DNA from: a virus
Direction: 5' to 3' (one strand)
IMG/VR virus record: IMGVR_UViG_3300030329_001503
Span: 1-28,624 of that record
Length of the DNA stretch: 28,624 bases
Shown here: positions 5,157 through 15,310 of the stretch, piece by piece
Layout of the letters: each line of letters opens with the position of its first letter
Numbering within the stretch: the stretch's first letter is position 1
Program-made: the position numbers and the translations under genes
The notes under the pieces: generated by a model
Told to the model about the DNA's origin: nothing
Database searches by the model: none
The model's input: only the letters and a program-made list of their open reading frames with translations

Positions 5157-7082
5157 ATGGTTTTAGATTACGAAATAGACCCAACAGAAGCAATCAAAGT
5201 AGAAGCAGCAAATCCTACAGACGAGCCAGATATTACACTTCAATGGGTAAAAGAAAAAGCACAAACTGGTCACGAATTATTTAGAGAGTTTCGTAACAAA
5301 GCAGAAGAGCTAGATGACTTTTATCTAAACAACTTTGACTTTAGCGTTCCAGAAAACGGAACATTAATTAGACTGGGTACAGCACAGTCAGTAATAAATA
5401 CTCTAGTTGCACACGTTAGTCCACAGTTCTTGGATATATCTGTTCCACCTCCTGGTGCACGAGGACAAGCAAGAGCAGAACTAATGGAAAAGTTTTTGAC
5501 AGGTGCACATCATATGGTAGAACAAAGAACACCTGTATACAGAGAGATTACTAAACACGCTGGTCTTTATGGTATTGCTTGGGAAAAGATAGAGTTTACT
5601 GCAAATGAATGGAGTGACTTTCCAGAAGCACCACCACATGAACAAGAAGCAAGTGCAGAATATAGAGAACGAATAAAAGAAGTATTAGATAAAAGGTCTG
5701 TATCATGGCCTATAAAATCTGTAGCTGTAAATCCACAAAACCTTATATGGGATTTGAATAATGGTACACAACCTAGATGGGTTATATATGAATATCAAGT
5801 AGATGCAGAATGGGTACAAGCTCACTTTCCAGAATGGAACGTATACAAAAAAGGTTACGTTACTTTCCAAGAAGTATGGACAGCAACTCAAGTAGGATAC
5901 ATAGCAGATGACAAATGGGTATTAGAACCTAGAAGACATGGTTATGGTAAACTGCCTTGGATTATGTACTGGCCACAGATGGGATTAGATACAGGTAACT
6001 CAGAACCAGAAACTTTATACATGGGATTACTAAATGGCTCTATAGATATGCTAAGAGCACAAAGTCAATTAGCATCACACTATATTGACATTGTAGGTAA
6101 ATCAGCTTGGCCTACACTAGAATTTACAGGACCACCAGGAATTACAGAAGAAGTGCAAGCAGCATGGGATGATACTCCAGGTGCAAAGAATATTAAACCA
6201 CCACAAGTAAATGTTGGTGCATCACAAACACCAAGGCCACCTTCAGAGATTGGTATTGCAAAACAATTCTTAGATGAAGCAATTGAAGCTAATACAGTTC
6301 CTGCTGTTGCCAGAGGACAAAGACCAACAGGTGCAGCATCTGGTTATCATACTGCTGTACTAGCTGGTATTGCATCACTTAACTTTGGTGCAGTAAAAGA
6401 AGCAATGGAACGTGGTTTACAAGATAAAGGTGAACTAATACTAAGAATAGTAGAACACGTCATTAATGATAAACTAACAGTATTCGGTAAAACAGAAGCT
6501 GGAGTTTTAGATGCTGCTATCAAGCCTACTGACATCAAAGGGCATTACGTCAACATTGTTCGTATTAACTCTGTTTCGCCAGAAGAACAGGAAAGAAGAC
6601 TTAACCTGTGGGCAAACTTATGGCGTTCAGGATACGTTGATTTGGATACTGCTCTCAGAAAAGGTGGAGTTAGCAATCCACTAGAAGTTCGTGCTAAGAT
6701 ATTAGAAGAACAATTTATTAACTCGCCAGGCATTCAAGAACAGCTACAACAAGCAGCAGCATCAAGAATACCTACGATACAAAATATTATTGAAGCAGCA
6801 GGACAACAGTCACCACAAACAGGACCAACTCCTGAACAGACTGCAATGAATATTTTAAATACACAAGGAGCTATGCAATTGCCTAATGCAGGAAATTTCC
6901 AACAAGGTAATCAAGCAGGTATAAGACCTAACAATCCAGGTACAGGAGTACCACAAACTACTAGACCTGTAGTACCAGGTTCTATAGATGAAATGAATCA
7001 AACAGCTCGTGCTGTAGCAGGACCAAGAAGTGGTAATGTTAGAGTACCAGGAGCAGACATATCACCAGGAGCAAGAGGATAA
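5157..7082 (+). CDS. Portal protein
   Basis: At 641 residues this is in the size range of podovirus portals, which form the dodecameric ring at one capsid vertex through which DNA enters and leaves and to which the motor and tail bind. Identification rests on position after terL, length and composition: an acidic N-terminus, a mixed alpha/beta body (SVAVNPQNLIWDLNN and WIMYWPQMGLDTGNSEPETL), a long helical stretch around EIGIAKQFLDEAIEANTVP and GAVKEAMERGLQDKGELILR that fits the stem and crown, and a Pro/Gln/Gly-rich C-terminal tail of about 100 residues. The stop overlaps the next ATG by one base (TAATG). No other gene in the block fits a portal. Confidence 0.85.
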   Translation: MVLDYEIDPTEAIKVEAANPTDEPDITLQWVKEKAQTGHELFREFRNKAEELDDFYLNNFDFSVPENGTLIRLGTAQSVINTLVAHVSPQFLDISVPPPGARGQARAELMEKFLTGAHHMVEQRTPVYREITKHAGLYGIAWEKIEFTANEWSDFPEAPPHEQEASAEYRERIKEVLDKRSVSWPIKSVAVNPQNLIWDLNNGTQPRWVIYEYQVDAEWVQAHFPEWNVYKKGYVTFQEVWTATQVGYIADDKWVLEPRRHGYGKLPWIMYWPQMGLDTGNSEPETLYMGLLNGSIDMLRAQSQLASHYIDIVGKSAWPTLEFTGPPGITEEVQAAWDDTPGAKNIKPPQVNVGASQTPRPPSEIGIAKQFLDEAIEANTVPAVARGQRPTGAASGYHTAVLAGIASLNFGAVKEAMERGLQDKGELILRIVEHVINDKLTVFGKTEAGVLDAAIKPTDIKGHYVNIVRINSVSPEEQERRLNLWANLWRSGYVDLDTALRKGGVSNPLEVRAKILEEQFINSPGIQEQLQQAAASRIPTIQNIIEAAGQQSPQTGPTPEQTAMNILNTQGAMQLPNAGNFQQGNQAGIRPNNPGTGVPQTTRPVVPGSIDEMNQTARAVAGPRSGNVRVPGADISPGARG

Positions 7083-7270
7083 TGGCAAAAAGTACACATC
7101 CATTAGAATTAGCATTTATGAAATTTGATGACACTACTAAAAGATATTTAAAACAAGTATCTAATAGTTTTCAAAACATAGATAGTATTCCTGATGTACA
7201 ACAACCAAAAAAACGTAGCAAGAAATCAATCTATAATTATGGATTGAACACACCATTTGGGAGAAGCTAA
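7082..7270 (+). CDS. Small basic protein between portal and coiled-coil protein (62 aa)
   Basis: I do not recognise this 62-residue protein. The N-terminal half is helical (THPLELAFMKFDDTTKRYLK). The C-terminal half is basic (QPKKRSKKSIYNYG) and ends TPFGRS. It has no membrane segment. It shares one base with the portal stop at its start and one with the next gene at its end (both TAATG), so it is made in step with its neighbours and probably belongs to the virion or its assembly. The C-terminal Lys/Arg patch could contact DNA or the acidic portal and scaffold proteins. Confidence 0.75.
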   Translation: MAKSTHPLELAFMKFDDTTKRYLKQVSNSFQNIDSIPDVQQPKKRSKKSIYNYGLNTPFGRS

Positions 7271-9558
7271 TGGCATTAAGATATAATTTTCAAATAACTA
7301 CTCCAGATGGAGTTACAGAATCTGTAATTAGCGAAGGTAATACTATAGCACAAGCTAGAACAAGTGCTTTATCTCGTTTTCCAGGTAGTACTATTACAGG
7401 AACACAATACTTAGGTGAATTTGGACCACAGTTAAATGTAGATGAAGGATTTGGAGAGGGAATTTCTCCATTTTCAAATCAAGTTGTAACTCCAGGAGAC
7501 CCTATTGAATTTACTCCAACTCAAACTATTTTAGATATTGAAGATTCAGATGTTCCTATTACTAGAGAATTAGTTGAATCTATAAATTTATTATTAAAAA
7601 ATACAGGAAATTATAATGTTAGTAATTTAACTGATGAAAATGTAGAAAATGTTGATAATATAATAAACACTATTAGAAGTGTTCCAAGCACACAAGTTTT
7701 TGGTAGAGCAGCAGTTCCAACAGCAATAGCTTTTTTAAATGATTCTTTAGAAAATAGAGAAGAAGAAGATAAATTAACTAATCAACAAGTTGCAAACCAA
7801 GTTGCTTTACTAAATAGTTTTGTAGGTAAAATTAATGTTTTTAAAAATTCACCTGATAGATTATCACGTTTAATAGAACCAGGAATTGATGAAGATTTAG
7901 GATTTAGAATATCTGCTGAATTACAAAAAGGCAATCCTTTTGCTAGAGGAAATATTAATACTCCCTTTGCAGCTGATAATGTTACTTCTGAAATTGGAGA
8001 AACAGATACAGCAGGTGGTGTTACAGAAGATGAAAATAATATTACGAATAATATTACGACAGAAGGTGGTGACTCTGGACCATCACCTGGCTCTGCAAAT
8101 GAAATAGTTGATATAACTCAAACTCCTGAATATTTAGCTTTGTTAGCAGAAATTGAACAATTAAAAGCAAATCAAGCACCAGGTGCACCTACTCCTGCTG
8201 CTTCAGTAACTGAGCTTATTGGAAATATTGGTGACCCAGACTTTCAAGAATTTTTATCACAAAATCAAGATGCTTTGTTTACAACCGTTGATGGTATACC
8301 TTCTCTTACTGGTATAGGTGAACAGTTAATAAACAATTATAATGCAATAAAAGAAGATGAATTAAACAAAGAATTTGAATTAAAACAACAGGAAATTCGT
8401 GACAATCAAGTTCTTAGTGAATTAGAAAAACAAATAGAATTACAAGAAGCTAGACTAGATATAGAAAGAGAAATTACAAAATTAGAAACTGATGCAAGAA
8501 TTGTTGAATCTAATAATCAATTTAACATAGGTATAAAAGCAGCTCAACAAGATAGAGTTGCTAGAGCAGCACAAGCAAACCAAGACAGACTAGCCAGAGC
8601 AGCTGTAGCTGAAACACAAGCAGGAACGTCACCATTTTTTGGATTAGATGAACTAGGTGCTGAACAACAAGATGCTAGAAGACGAAGTCAACTTGCAGGA
8701 ACAGGTGGAGTTTTTGGTGCGTTAGCAGCAGGAATAAGTCCACAAGATGTTTTTCAAGCACAAAGAGATGGTTTAAGTACTACTGACCAATTAGCTTTAG
8801 CAAGAGCTTCAGGAAATCCTTTTGATTTAGATGCTCAACAACAAATAGCTTTACAAACTAGTTTAGCTAGAGGGGGTTTGACTCCAGATGAACAAATAGC
8901 TTTGGCTAGAGCAACTGCTAATCCTTTTGGATTTACAGCAGCTCAACAAATAGGATTGCAAGAAAGTTTAGCCAGAGGTGGTCTTACTGCTCCTCAACAA
9001 TTTGCATTAGAAACACAATTAGCTAGAGGTGGTTTATCAGCACAAGAACAGTTTGACTTGCAAACTGCTTTGGCTAGAGGTGGACTTACACCAGAACAAA
9101 GGTTGGCAGAACAAAGAGCAGCTGTCAATCCTTTTAATCTAACTGCTCAAGAACAAATTAATTTACAAACAGCATTGGCAAGAGGTGGATTGTCTGCTGA
9201 AGAAAGATTAGCAGAACAAAGATTAGGAATAGTTCCTGAATTATTTAGAGCATCTCCACAATCATTGGGTGCTTTATCTAGTGTATTGGGTGGTACTGCT
9301 AATCTAAGAAGTGCATTAAATCCATTTTTAGGAACAAACTTTACAGGTGGAACAGCTACTCAAGCGACTGCACCTATGTCAACTCCTACTCTTGGACAAT
9401 ATCAACAACAAACTCCATTCCAACAAGGTGCAACTCAAGCAAATCTTGCATCAACTGGACAAGATATAGAACAAGCAATTTTAGGAGTAACGCCACAAGG
9501 AGTGAATACTAATCCTGGAGGTTTAGCTCCATTTACAAGTACGATAGGAACTTACTAA
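7270..9558 (+). CDS. Repeat-bearing coiled-coil virion protein (762 aa)
   Basis: No family is recognised. The order of parts is: a small N-terminal beta-type domain (RYNFQITTPDGVTESVISEG, residues 4-55 or so), an Asn/Asp-rich region, a Gly/Pro/Ser linker near residue 270, a long charged coiled coil (about 353-450, with ELNKEFELKQQEIRDNQVL and RLDIEREITKLETDARIV), then a block of LARGGL-type repeats (508-651), and a Gln/Thr/Gly-rich tail. Placement between portal and the 1638-residue protein, and the long helical content, fit an internal virion or ejection protein, or a structural partner of the portal. It starts at the preceding stop (TAATG) and ends directly before the next ATG. Possible alternatives are a second scaffold-like protein or a tail-spike stalk. 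Confidence 0.7.
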   Translation: MALRYNFQITTPDGVTESVISEGNTIAQARTSALSRFPGSTITGTQYLGEFGPQLNVDEGFGEGISPFSNQVVTPGDPIEFTPTQTILDIEDSDVPITRELVESINLLLKNTGNYNVSNLTDENVENVDNIINTIRSVPSTQVFGRAAVPTAIAFLNDSLENREEEDKLTNQQVANQVALLNSFVGKINVFKNSPDRLSRLIEPGIDEDLGFRISAELQKGNPFARGNINTPFAADNVTSEIGETDTAGGVTEDENNITNNITTEGGDSGPSPGSANEIVDITQTPEYLALLAEIEQLKANQAPGAPTPAASVTELIGNIGDPDFQEFLSQNQDALFTTVDGIPSLTGIGEQLINNYNAIKEDELNKEFELKQQEIRDNQVLSELEKQIELQEARLDIEREITKLETDARIVESNNQFNIGIKAAQQDRVARAAQANQDRLARAAVAETQAGTSPFFGLDELGAEQQDARRRSQLAGTGGVFGALAAGISPQDVFQAQRDGLSTTDQLALARASGNPFDLDAQQQIALQTSLARGGLTPDEQIALARATANPFGFTAAQQIGLQESLARGGLTAPQQFALETQLARGGLSAQEQFDLQTALARGGLTPEQRLAEQRAAVNPFNLTAQEQINLQTALARGGLSAEERLAEQRLGIVPELFRASPQSLGALSSVLGGTANLRSALNPFLGTNFTGGTATQATAPMSTPTLGQYQQQTPFQQGATQANLASTGQDIEQAILGVTPQGVNTNPGGLAPFTSTIGTY
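8791..9222 (+). repeat. LARGGL-type peptide repeats
   Basis: Residues 508-651 of the 762-residue protein are built from alternating units: five LARGGL(T/S)xxxQ(x) units of 13-17 residues, and three units of about 22 residues with NPF (ASGNPFDLDAQQQ, ATANPFGFTAAQQ, AAVNPFNLTAQEQ). The DNA copies have drifted in third positions, so the repeat is kept at protein level. Predicted form is a chain of short helices broken at Gly-Gly and at Asn-Pro-Phe. Confidence 0.85.
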
Positions 9559-12500
9559 ATGGTAACACCTTTTAATAGAAATCCTTTTTCTGCTCCAAGA
9601 GAAGATAATTATGAGAGAATAAAAAGACTTCGTAAAGAAAGAGAAAACCGTTTAAAAGAACAAGAAAGATTAGTTATAGAAGCTCAAGCAAGACAAAGAG
9701 CTTTAGTAGCTGAACAAAATATTTTAAACCCTCAACAACCTGTTGTTCCTTTAAACCAACCTGATTCTCCACCAAAACCATTTCCAGTTGTAGAACCTCC
9801 ACAAAAAACAGCAGAGCCTATAAGTTATTCTGGTTTTGCATCTGGTGTTAGAGAAAACTTAGCAAATGCAGGATTAAGTGCTTTAGAATTTATAGAACCA
9901 GGAATTAACACAGCAATAGGTGTAGCTGCAAGATTTGTAAGTCCTGGAGAAACTGAGTTTGATAAACAACTTAAAATAGTAGAAGAAGAACGTGAAGCAG
10001 CTGGTAAACAAAGAGGACTTAGAGGATTTTTTGCAACAGGAACGGAAGCAGCTAGACGTGCAGCTCCTTTACAAAGAGGTGCAGAATATGGAGCTTCTCT
10101 AGCAACTACTGTTATACCAGATGGTATGTTTGGAATTGATTCAGATGAAGTTAGAAAAAAAAGAAATCAATATTTTAAAGAAGCTACTGGTAAAGAATGG
10201 ACTCTTTTAAATTCTTTTATTGACCCAGTAGAAGATTTAAATGCAACTAAAAAAGCATACAAAGAAACAGACCAACCTACATATGCAAAAGGAACATTAG
10301 AGTTTATATTTGACCCTTTGAATGTATTACCAGGTATAGGAATAGCATCAGATATAAAAACAGGGTCTAAGGCTTTAAAAGGTTTAGCTAGGCTTTCTAT
10401 AAAAGCACCTGTTCAAGCAGTTACTAAAACAGGTAAAATAGTTGCACAACCTAAAAAAGTTGCAGAAAAAACAAAACAAATTGCTAGTGATATAAAAAGT
10501 TATTATGATGATGTTGTAACTTATAATACAAACCCTACTGATTTATTGCGACAACGTATAGAAGAAAAAGGTGCAGACTTAGTAAAGGGTGGAGCTGCAA
10601 TAGAATATAACACAGCAGCAGCAGAAGGAAGATTAGTTTCTAGGATGCCAGGTGTTTATGATAATGTTATTCCTCTTGTTGATGGATATGACCATTTTGA
10701 TAACATAACAGCAAATGTTGTTTCAAATCCAGATTTTGCAAAAGGATTAACTAGGCCTTTGACAAGAGAACAATTTGATGCACAACTTGGTACATATAAA
10801 GAAACTGTAAAATATTCAGAAGATTTTTTTAGTGACGATAATATTATAAAAAGACGAGATAGATTTAGAGAAAAATTAGTAAAGAAAAATCAAGAAACTT
10901 TAAAACAAAACCAAGCTGCAAAGTTACAAGAAGGAATAAGAAAAACTTTTGATGGTATAGATAAGATAGGATTATCTTTTATAACAACTCCTTTTCGTAC
11001 AATAGTAAATTCTATTGACCCTCAGATATTAGCAAAAGTTGGAGATGCAACAGATTTAAAAACTAAATATTTAGAACACGCTCGTAACAAAGCTAATGCT
11101 TTGAATGCAGCTGGAATTAGTGTAAAAAATACTATTACTAAATCTGGTGATTCTAAACGTGTTTTTAAAAATAATATAGATGGTTTTATAATTACACCTA
11201 ATGAAGCAGATGCTGCAAGAATATATAGAGTATTAAAAGACCAACATAAAAATTCAGGATATAATGTAGCAGATTTAAATAAAACAATTGACCAAGGTAC
11301 AAATGCTTTTTTAGAGTCAGATATAATTAGTGCTGTAGTAGATGTAAGAAAAGCTGTTAGAGAAGATATGGTAACTCCCATAGGAAAGCAACCAGTAGAT
11401 GATTTAATATTTGATTTGAAACCAATGTTTAAAGTTCAAGGTAGTGAATACTTTAATTTTAAAACAGGAGCAAGAACAGAAAAAGGTAACTATGTTATTC
11501 AGAGAGCAAAAGCAGAATTTGAAAAAGCTAAATTATTAGCTGAATATGGTAATCCAATTGTAGCTGGTGGTAAAGTTCTATCAGGAAAAGCTTTAGCAGA
11601 TTTTTATTTATCAGAAAAAGCTTATGCTTCAAGATATGTTTTAAATAAAACAGGTAATAAAGCATTTTCTAATAACAGCTTAGAAAAATCATTTAACAAA
11701 AGTAGAAAATATTTAGACCCAGATAATATATTTGAAGATATTATTAGTGGCGAAAGAAATATTATATATGCTAACCCAGAAGATGCTTTGAGTTTATCTT
11801 TTATTGGAGCTTATAATCAAATGATAGATTCAGTTTTGAAATATGATTTGATTGATTTTTTTAATAAAAGTAAAGCAGCAAGAAAACAGTATGGTATAAC
11901 AGTAGTTGAAAAAATAACATCACCTCAAAGTGGTTTTCAACTACAAGCAGATACTTTACCTGGTTATAAAATTGGAAACAAAGAAATTACATTAAAGAAA
12001 ACAAAACCAAGTAATAGAAATGTTCCATTAGAACAAACAGAAAGTGAAAAACTTTGGGATGGTTTGTTATTTCGTACAGAAAAAGATGCTGCAAAATTTG
12101 CAAATGATTTTGATTTAATTATTAATGCAAGTAATGATGTTGTAGGTATGCCTGCTTTGATAAAAAATCAAATAAAAACAGGTACAGGTGTTTTAGGAGC
12201 ACCTATATCTAAAGCAGGTGATATAACAAAAGTTTTTCGTTTAGCTGGTACTGGTATTGATTTAGGTCTAACTGCAATATATGCACCAATAGTTTTTGGT
12301 TTAGGTTCAGCAAAAATTTTAAAAGGTATTGCAGCAGATAATCCTAAGCTTATTACAGAGGGAAAAAATTTATATAAAGGTATTGCTAGAGCTACTGTTG
12401 ATAGTATTGTATCTCTTGTAAATCCAGATAGAGTATTAGCAAAAACTTATTCTCCTGCTAGACAAAAAACTTTAGCACTTATGAATAGAAATAATATGGG

Positions 12501-14475
12501 ATTAGGTAGATTGCAAGTAGAAGCATATGAAGCAGTCTCAGCTAGTACAACTAAATGGGGTGGAGAAGTAACCAATCCTGTTAATTTTCTAGGAAAAACT
12601 CAAATAGGCAAATTGTTAAGAAAATTTGAAGGTAGTTGGTCTACATTTATAGATGAAATAAAAATTTCTACTTTTGAAGCATTGACATCAGGCTTAGATG
12701 AAATACAAGATGCTGTAAAAATAAGAGAAATAGCAGATTTTATAGAAAAAGGAACAGGAACATTAAGTTCTGAAGCAGTTGGTTTATCTAGTTTTCAAAG
12801 AAAAATAGAATCAACATTTATGTTTTTTTCTCCTAGGATGACTCGTTCTATATTAGGATTACTTAGTGATTCACTTACTAGAGGTGGAGAACGAGGTGCA
12901 TTAGCAAGACAAGGAGCAATAGGAGCATGGACAAGTTTGCAAGCTTATACTTGGGGAATAGGACAAGCTTTAGGACAAGATGTAAACTTAGACCCAACTC
13001 AACCACATTACTTACAAATAAAAATAGGTAATGATTGGGTAGGTCCTGGTTCACAAATAATTTCTTTGCCTAGGGCAGTTTATAGAATGGCAGCTGGGCC
13101 AGATGATGTAGATGCTGTGTATAGAGAAATAAATCAAGAGAATGAAGTTACAGACCAACCTTGGTTTCAATTCTTACGAGGTAGAGCATTTACTGCACCA
13201 GCTGGTTCTATGATGTTAGAAGCAATAAGTAATGAAAATTATTTTGGTGAACCTTATGAAGGATTAAGTGATTTTGCTTATGCACAAGGTAAAAGAATTT
13301 TACCTTTTTGGATGCAAGATGCAGTAGCAGGTGACCCTTATAAAACAGGATTTAGAGGAGTAGCAGCTGAATTTGCAGGATTAAGAACAAGGCCACTTAC
13401 TACTTATGAAAGAAGGCGTGACTTGCGTGACCAAGCAGTAACAGAAATGTTCCCAGAATTTTCAAGTTATTTAGATTTAGACCCAACAAGAAAAAAATTA
13501 TTTAATTCTGAGTTAGAAAAAGAATCAAGTGATAAAATTTCAGCAGCAATATTAAGTGATTTAAAAGCAACTGATGAATTAATACAAATTGACAGACAAA
13601 ATAAAGGTGGCAATTCTTCTCAATTAGATGATTTCTATGAAATCTTAGAAACAACTAGAGATGAAAAAGCAGAGAGAGTAGCAGAAACTTTAAATACTTA
13701 TGTATCAAGTGTTGCTCAATCTCCAGCAGATTTAAGAGCTTCATTAAATGTAGTAAATGCTGAATACTCATCTAAATATAAAGATATATATGAAGAAGGT
13801 GGCAAGTATTCTGATGCACATAATTACATAAAACAATTAGAAAGTATAAATGATACTGAAAAAATAGAAGATATATGGATTAGTTCTTACTTAGAAAATG
13901 TTTTGTATAATTCAGAATGGGAAAAACAAACAGAACAAGGTATATCTTTTTATGATTATGACGGTAAAGCAGAAGCAGAAGCTTCTTGGATTAATCAATA
14001 TGGTAATGATGCCTATGAATACATTCAAGAGTATTTAGTTGCAGGTAAAAATACTTCTCCTATAATACAAGAATTATATGATGCTAGAGAAAAGTTTTCT
14101 TTTTATTGGGATGGTGCAAAAGAAGATGCTATAAACTTTACAGCAAATAAATTAGGAAGACTTAAATCAGAAGTTTCTCAATTATATAATGCTTACAGAA
14201 CAGGTACGGTATTAGAAAAAGAAGTATTAAAAGAATCTGAGATAATAAAAGAAGTTACAAGTTATATTGCAAAATCTCGTAAAATTATGAGAGAGAATAA
14301 TCCAGCATTAGATGGCTTTTTATATAGATGGGGGTATACTACTACTTTGGCAAACCCTCAAAATGATAGCCTTGAAGCTCAAACTTTATGGAGAAATAAA
14401 ACTCCTATATCATTAAACCAACCAGGTAACTTGTACGACCAATATGCCACAATGGCAGAAAATGTTGTACAATAA
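9559..14475 (+). CDS. Very large virion protein, probable internal/ejection protein (1638 aa)
   Basis: At 1638 residues this is the largest gene in the window. It opens with a short coiled coil (RKERENRLKEQERLVIEAQA, about 25-45), followed by Pro-rich linker and a mostly helical body. A hydrophobic segment around residues 891-925 (GIDLGLTAIYAPIVFGLGSA) could enter a membrane. The region from there to about 1290, including FMFFSPRMTRSILGLL near 1086-1100, resembles a module I have seen in very large phage polyvalent-type proteins (FxSPRxxxSR). That link is from memory. No lysozyme, protease or polymerase motif is seen. In short-tailed phages, proteins of this size are usually packed in the head and ejected to carry DNA across the envelope; I infer this role. 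It sits between portal and scaffold, not after the tail genes. Confidence 0.7.
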   Translation: MVTPFNRNPFSAPREDNYERIKRLRKERENRLKEQERLVIEAQARQRALVAEQNILNPQQPVVPLNQPDSPPKPFPVVEPPQKTAEPISYSGFASGVRENLANAGLSALEFIEPGINTAIGVAARFVSPGETEFDKQLKIVEEEREAAGKQRGLRGFFATGTEAARRAAPLQRGAEYGASLATTVIPDGMFGIDSDEVRKKRNQYFKEATGKEWTLLNSFIDPVEDLNATKKAYKETDQPTYAKGTLEFIFDPLNVLPGIGIASDIKTGSKALKGLARLSIKAPVQAVTKTGKIVAQPKKVAEKTKQIASDIKSYYDDVVTYNTNPTDLLRQRIEEKGADLVKGGAAIEYNTAAAEGRLVSRMPGVYDNVIPLVDGYDHFDNITANVVSNPDFAKGLTRPLTREQFDAQLGTYKETVKYSEDFFSDDNIIKRRDRFREKLVKKNQETLKQNQAAKLQEGIRKTFDGIDKIGLSFITTPFRTIVNSIDPQILAKVGDATDLKTKYLEHARNKANALNAAGISVKNTITKSGDSKRVFKNNIDGFIITPNEADAARIYRVLKDQHKNSGYNVADLNKTIDQGTNAFLESDIISAVVDVRKAVREDMVTPIGKQPVDDLIFDLKPMFKVQGSEYFNFKTGARTEKGNYVIQRAKAEFEKAKLLAEYGNPIVAGGKVLSGKALADFYLSEKAYASRYVLNKTGNKAFSNNSLEKSFNKSRKYLDPDNIFEDIISGERNIIYANPEDALSLSFIGAYNQMIDSVLKYDLIDFFNKSKAARKQYGITVVEKITSPQSGFQLQADTLPGYKIGNKEITLKKTKPSNRNVPLEQTESEKLWDGLLFRTEKDAAKFANDFDLIINASNDVVGMPALIKNQIKTGTGVLGAPISKAGDITKVFRLAGTGIDLGLTAIYAPIVFGLGSAKILKGIAADNPKLITEGKNLYKGIARATVDSIVSLVNPDRVLAKTYSPARQKTLALMNRNNMGLGRLQVEAYEAVSASTTKWGGEVTNPVNFLGKTQIGKLLRKFEGSWSTFIDEIKISTFEALTSGLDEIQDAVKIREIADFIEKGTGTLSSEAVGLSSFQRKIESTFMFFSPRMTRSILGLLSDSLTRGGERGALARQGAIGAWTSLQAYTWGIGQALGQDVNLDPTQPHYLQIKIGNDWVGPGSQIISLPRAVYRMAAGPDDVDAVYREINQENEVTDQPWFQFLRGRAFTAPAGSMMLEAISNENYFGEPYEGLSDFAYAQGKRILPFWMQDAVAGDPYKTGFRGVAAEFAGLRTRPLTTYERRRDLRDQAVTEMFPEFSSYLDLDPTRKKLFNSELEKESSDKISAAILSDLKATDELIQIDRQNKGGNSSQLDDFYEILETTRDEKAERVAETLNTYVSSVAQSPADLRASLNVVNAEYSSKYKDIYEEGGKYSDAHNYIKQLESINDTEKIEDIWISSYLENVLYNSEWEKQTEQGISFYDYDGKAEAEASWINQYGNDAYEYIQEYLVAGKNTSPIIQELYDAREKFSFYWDGAKEDAINFTANKLGRLKSEVSQLYNAYRTGTVLEKEVLKESEIIKEVTSYIAKSRKIMRENNPALDGFLYRWGYTTTLANPQNDSLEAQTLWRNKTPISLNQPGNLYDQYATMAENVVQ

Positions 14476-14516
14476 CAATAAAACAACACTATCTATGGAT
14501 AGAAAGGTCTAAGGAC

Positions 14517-15299
14517 ATGGCAGAAGAAGTCAAACAAAACACACCAGAAAATACTGCACAACAAGTACTTGCAGAAAATTCTACGGAACAACCACAAGAA
14601 GTTGCAGCAACTACGGAAGAACAACCAGCTGTTACCGAAACTCCAGACGTAACAAGTATTGTAAATAAAACATTACAAGACTTTATGGGTAAGGAACAAG
14701 GTAGACTGGCACAAGTGTCAGGACAAAAAATAGCAGCAGTTGAAAAATCTCTTGATAGTAAATTAGAACAATTGAACCAAAGATTAGAACCTTTGATGCA
14801 AATGGCTAATGCACAAGAAAGAGAAAGACTTCTAAACCTTGACAATGAACAACTAGCAGAGATGGTATTAAAACAAAGGTCACAACCAGCTACGGCACAA
14901 CCAGAACCTGTACAACAGGAACAACCAGTAGACCCTAATATAAATGCTTTAGCAACAGCTACACAGGACTTGATAACTCAAAACGGTCTCAATATGAATA
15001 TTGAAGACTCAAGGTTGTGGGAAGGATATACCCAAGGTATGTCTTTATTGCAGTCAATTGATTTAGCAAGAAAAAATATTGAGAAAATGAAAGGCTCACA
15101 ACCTCAACAGACTCAACAACCTCAAGCAGCTACACCACCTCCAGCTACTCCTTCAACTCAAGGTGCTCCACAAAAAAGCGTAAAAACAATTAGCAGTTTG
15201 TCTGATGCAGCACAATTATTTGCAGATGGTAATATAAACTCTACTCAATATAGAGACGCCAAAAAACAAATAAGAAGTTCTGGGTCAGCAACATTATAA
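14517..15299 (+). CDS. Scaffolding protein
   Basis: This 260-residue protein lies directly before the major capsid gene and has the make-up of a phage scaffold. The N-terminus is acidic, Gln/Thr/Glu-rich and disordered (residues 1-45). A coiled-coil middle follows (EKSLDSKLEQLNQRLEPLMQ and NAQERERLLNLDNEQLAEMV). Then comes a Gln/Pro-rich linker, and the short C-terminal part (SDAAQLFADGNINSTQYRDA then KKQIR) is basic at its end, as expected for the part that binds coat protein. It would guide capsid assembly and then leave. No protease motif is visible. A gap of 41 bases precedes it and its ATG has AAGGAC close upstream. It is 11 bases from the capsid gene. Confidence 0.8.
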   Translation: MAEEVKQNTPENTAQQVLAENSTEQPQEVAATTEEQPAVTETPDVTSIVNKTLQDFMGKEQGRLAQVSGQKIAAVEKSLDSKLEQLNQRLEPLMQMANAQERERLLNLDNEQLAEMVLKQRSQPATAQPEPVQQEQPVDPNINALATATQDLITQNGLNMNIEDSRLWEGYTQGMSLLQSIDLARKNIEKMKGSQPQQTQQPQAATPPPATPSTQGAPQKSVKTISSLSDAAQLFADGNINSTQYRDAKKQIRSSGSATL

Positions 15300-15310
15300 G
15301 GAAATAAACA

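Noticed and set aside
14485-14500. Small hairpin (CTATC, 4-base loop, GATAG) before the scaffold gene
   Set aside because: Only five A/T-rich pairs and no T-run; expected by chance in this composition.
14489-14845. Leftward 118-residue frame opposite the scaffold gene
   Set aside because: Cys/Ser-rich composition is the complement of the Gln/Ala-rich scaffold; no ribosome site and against the block's direction.
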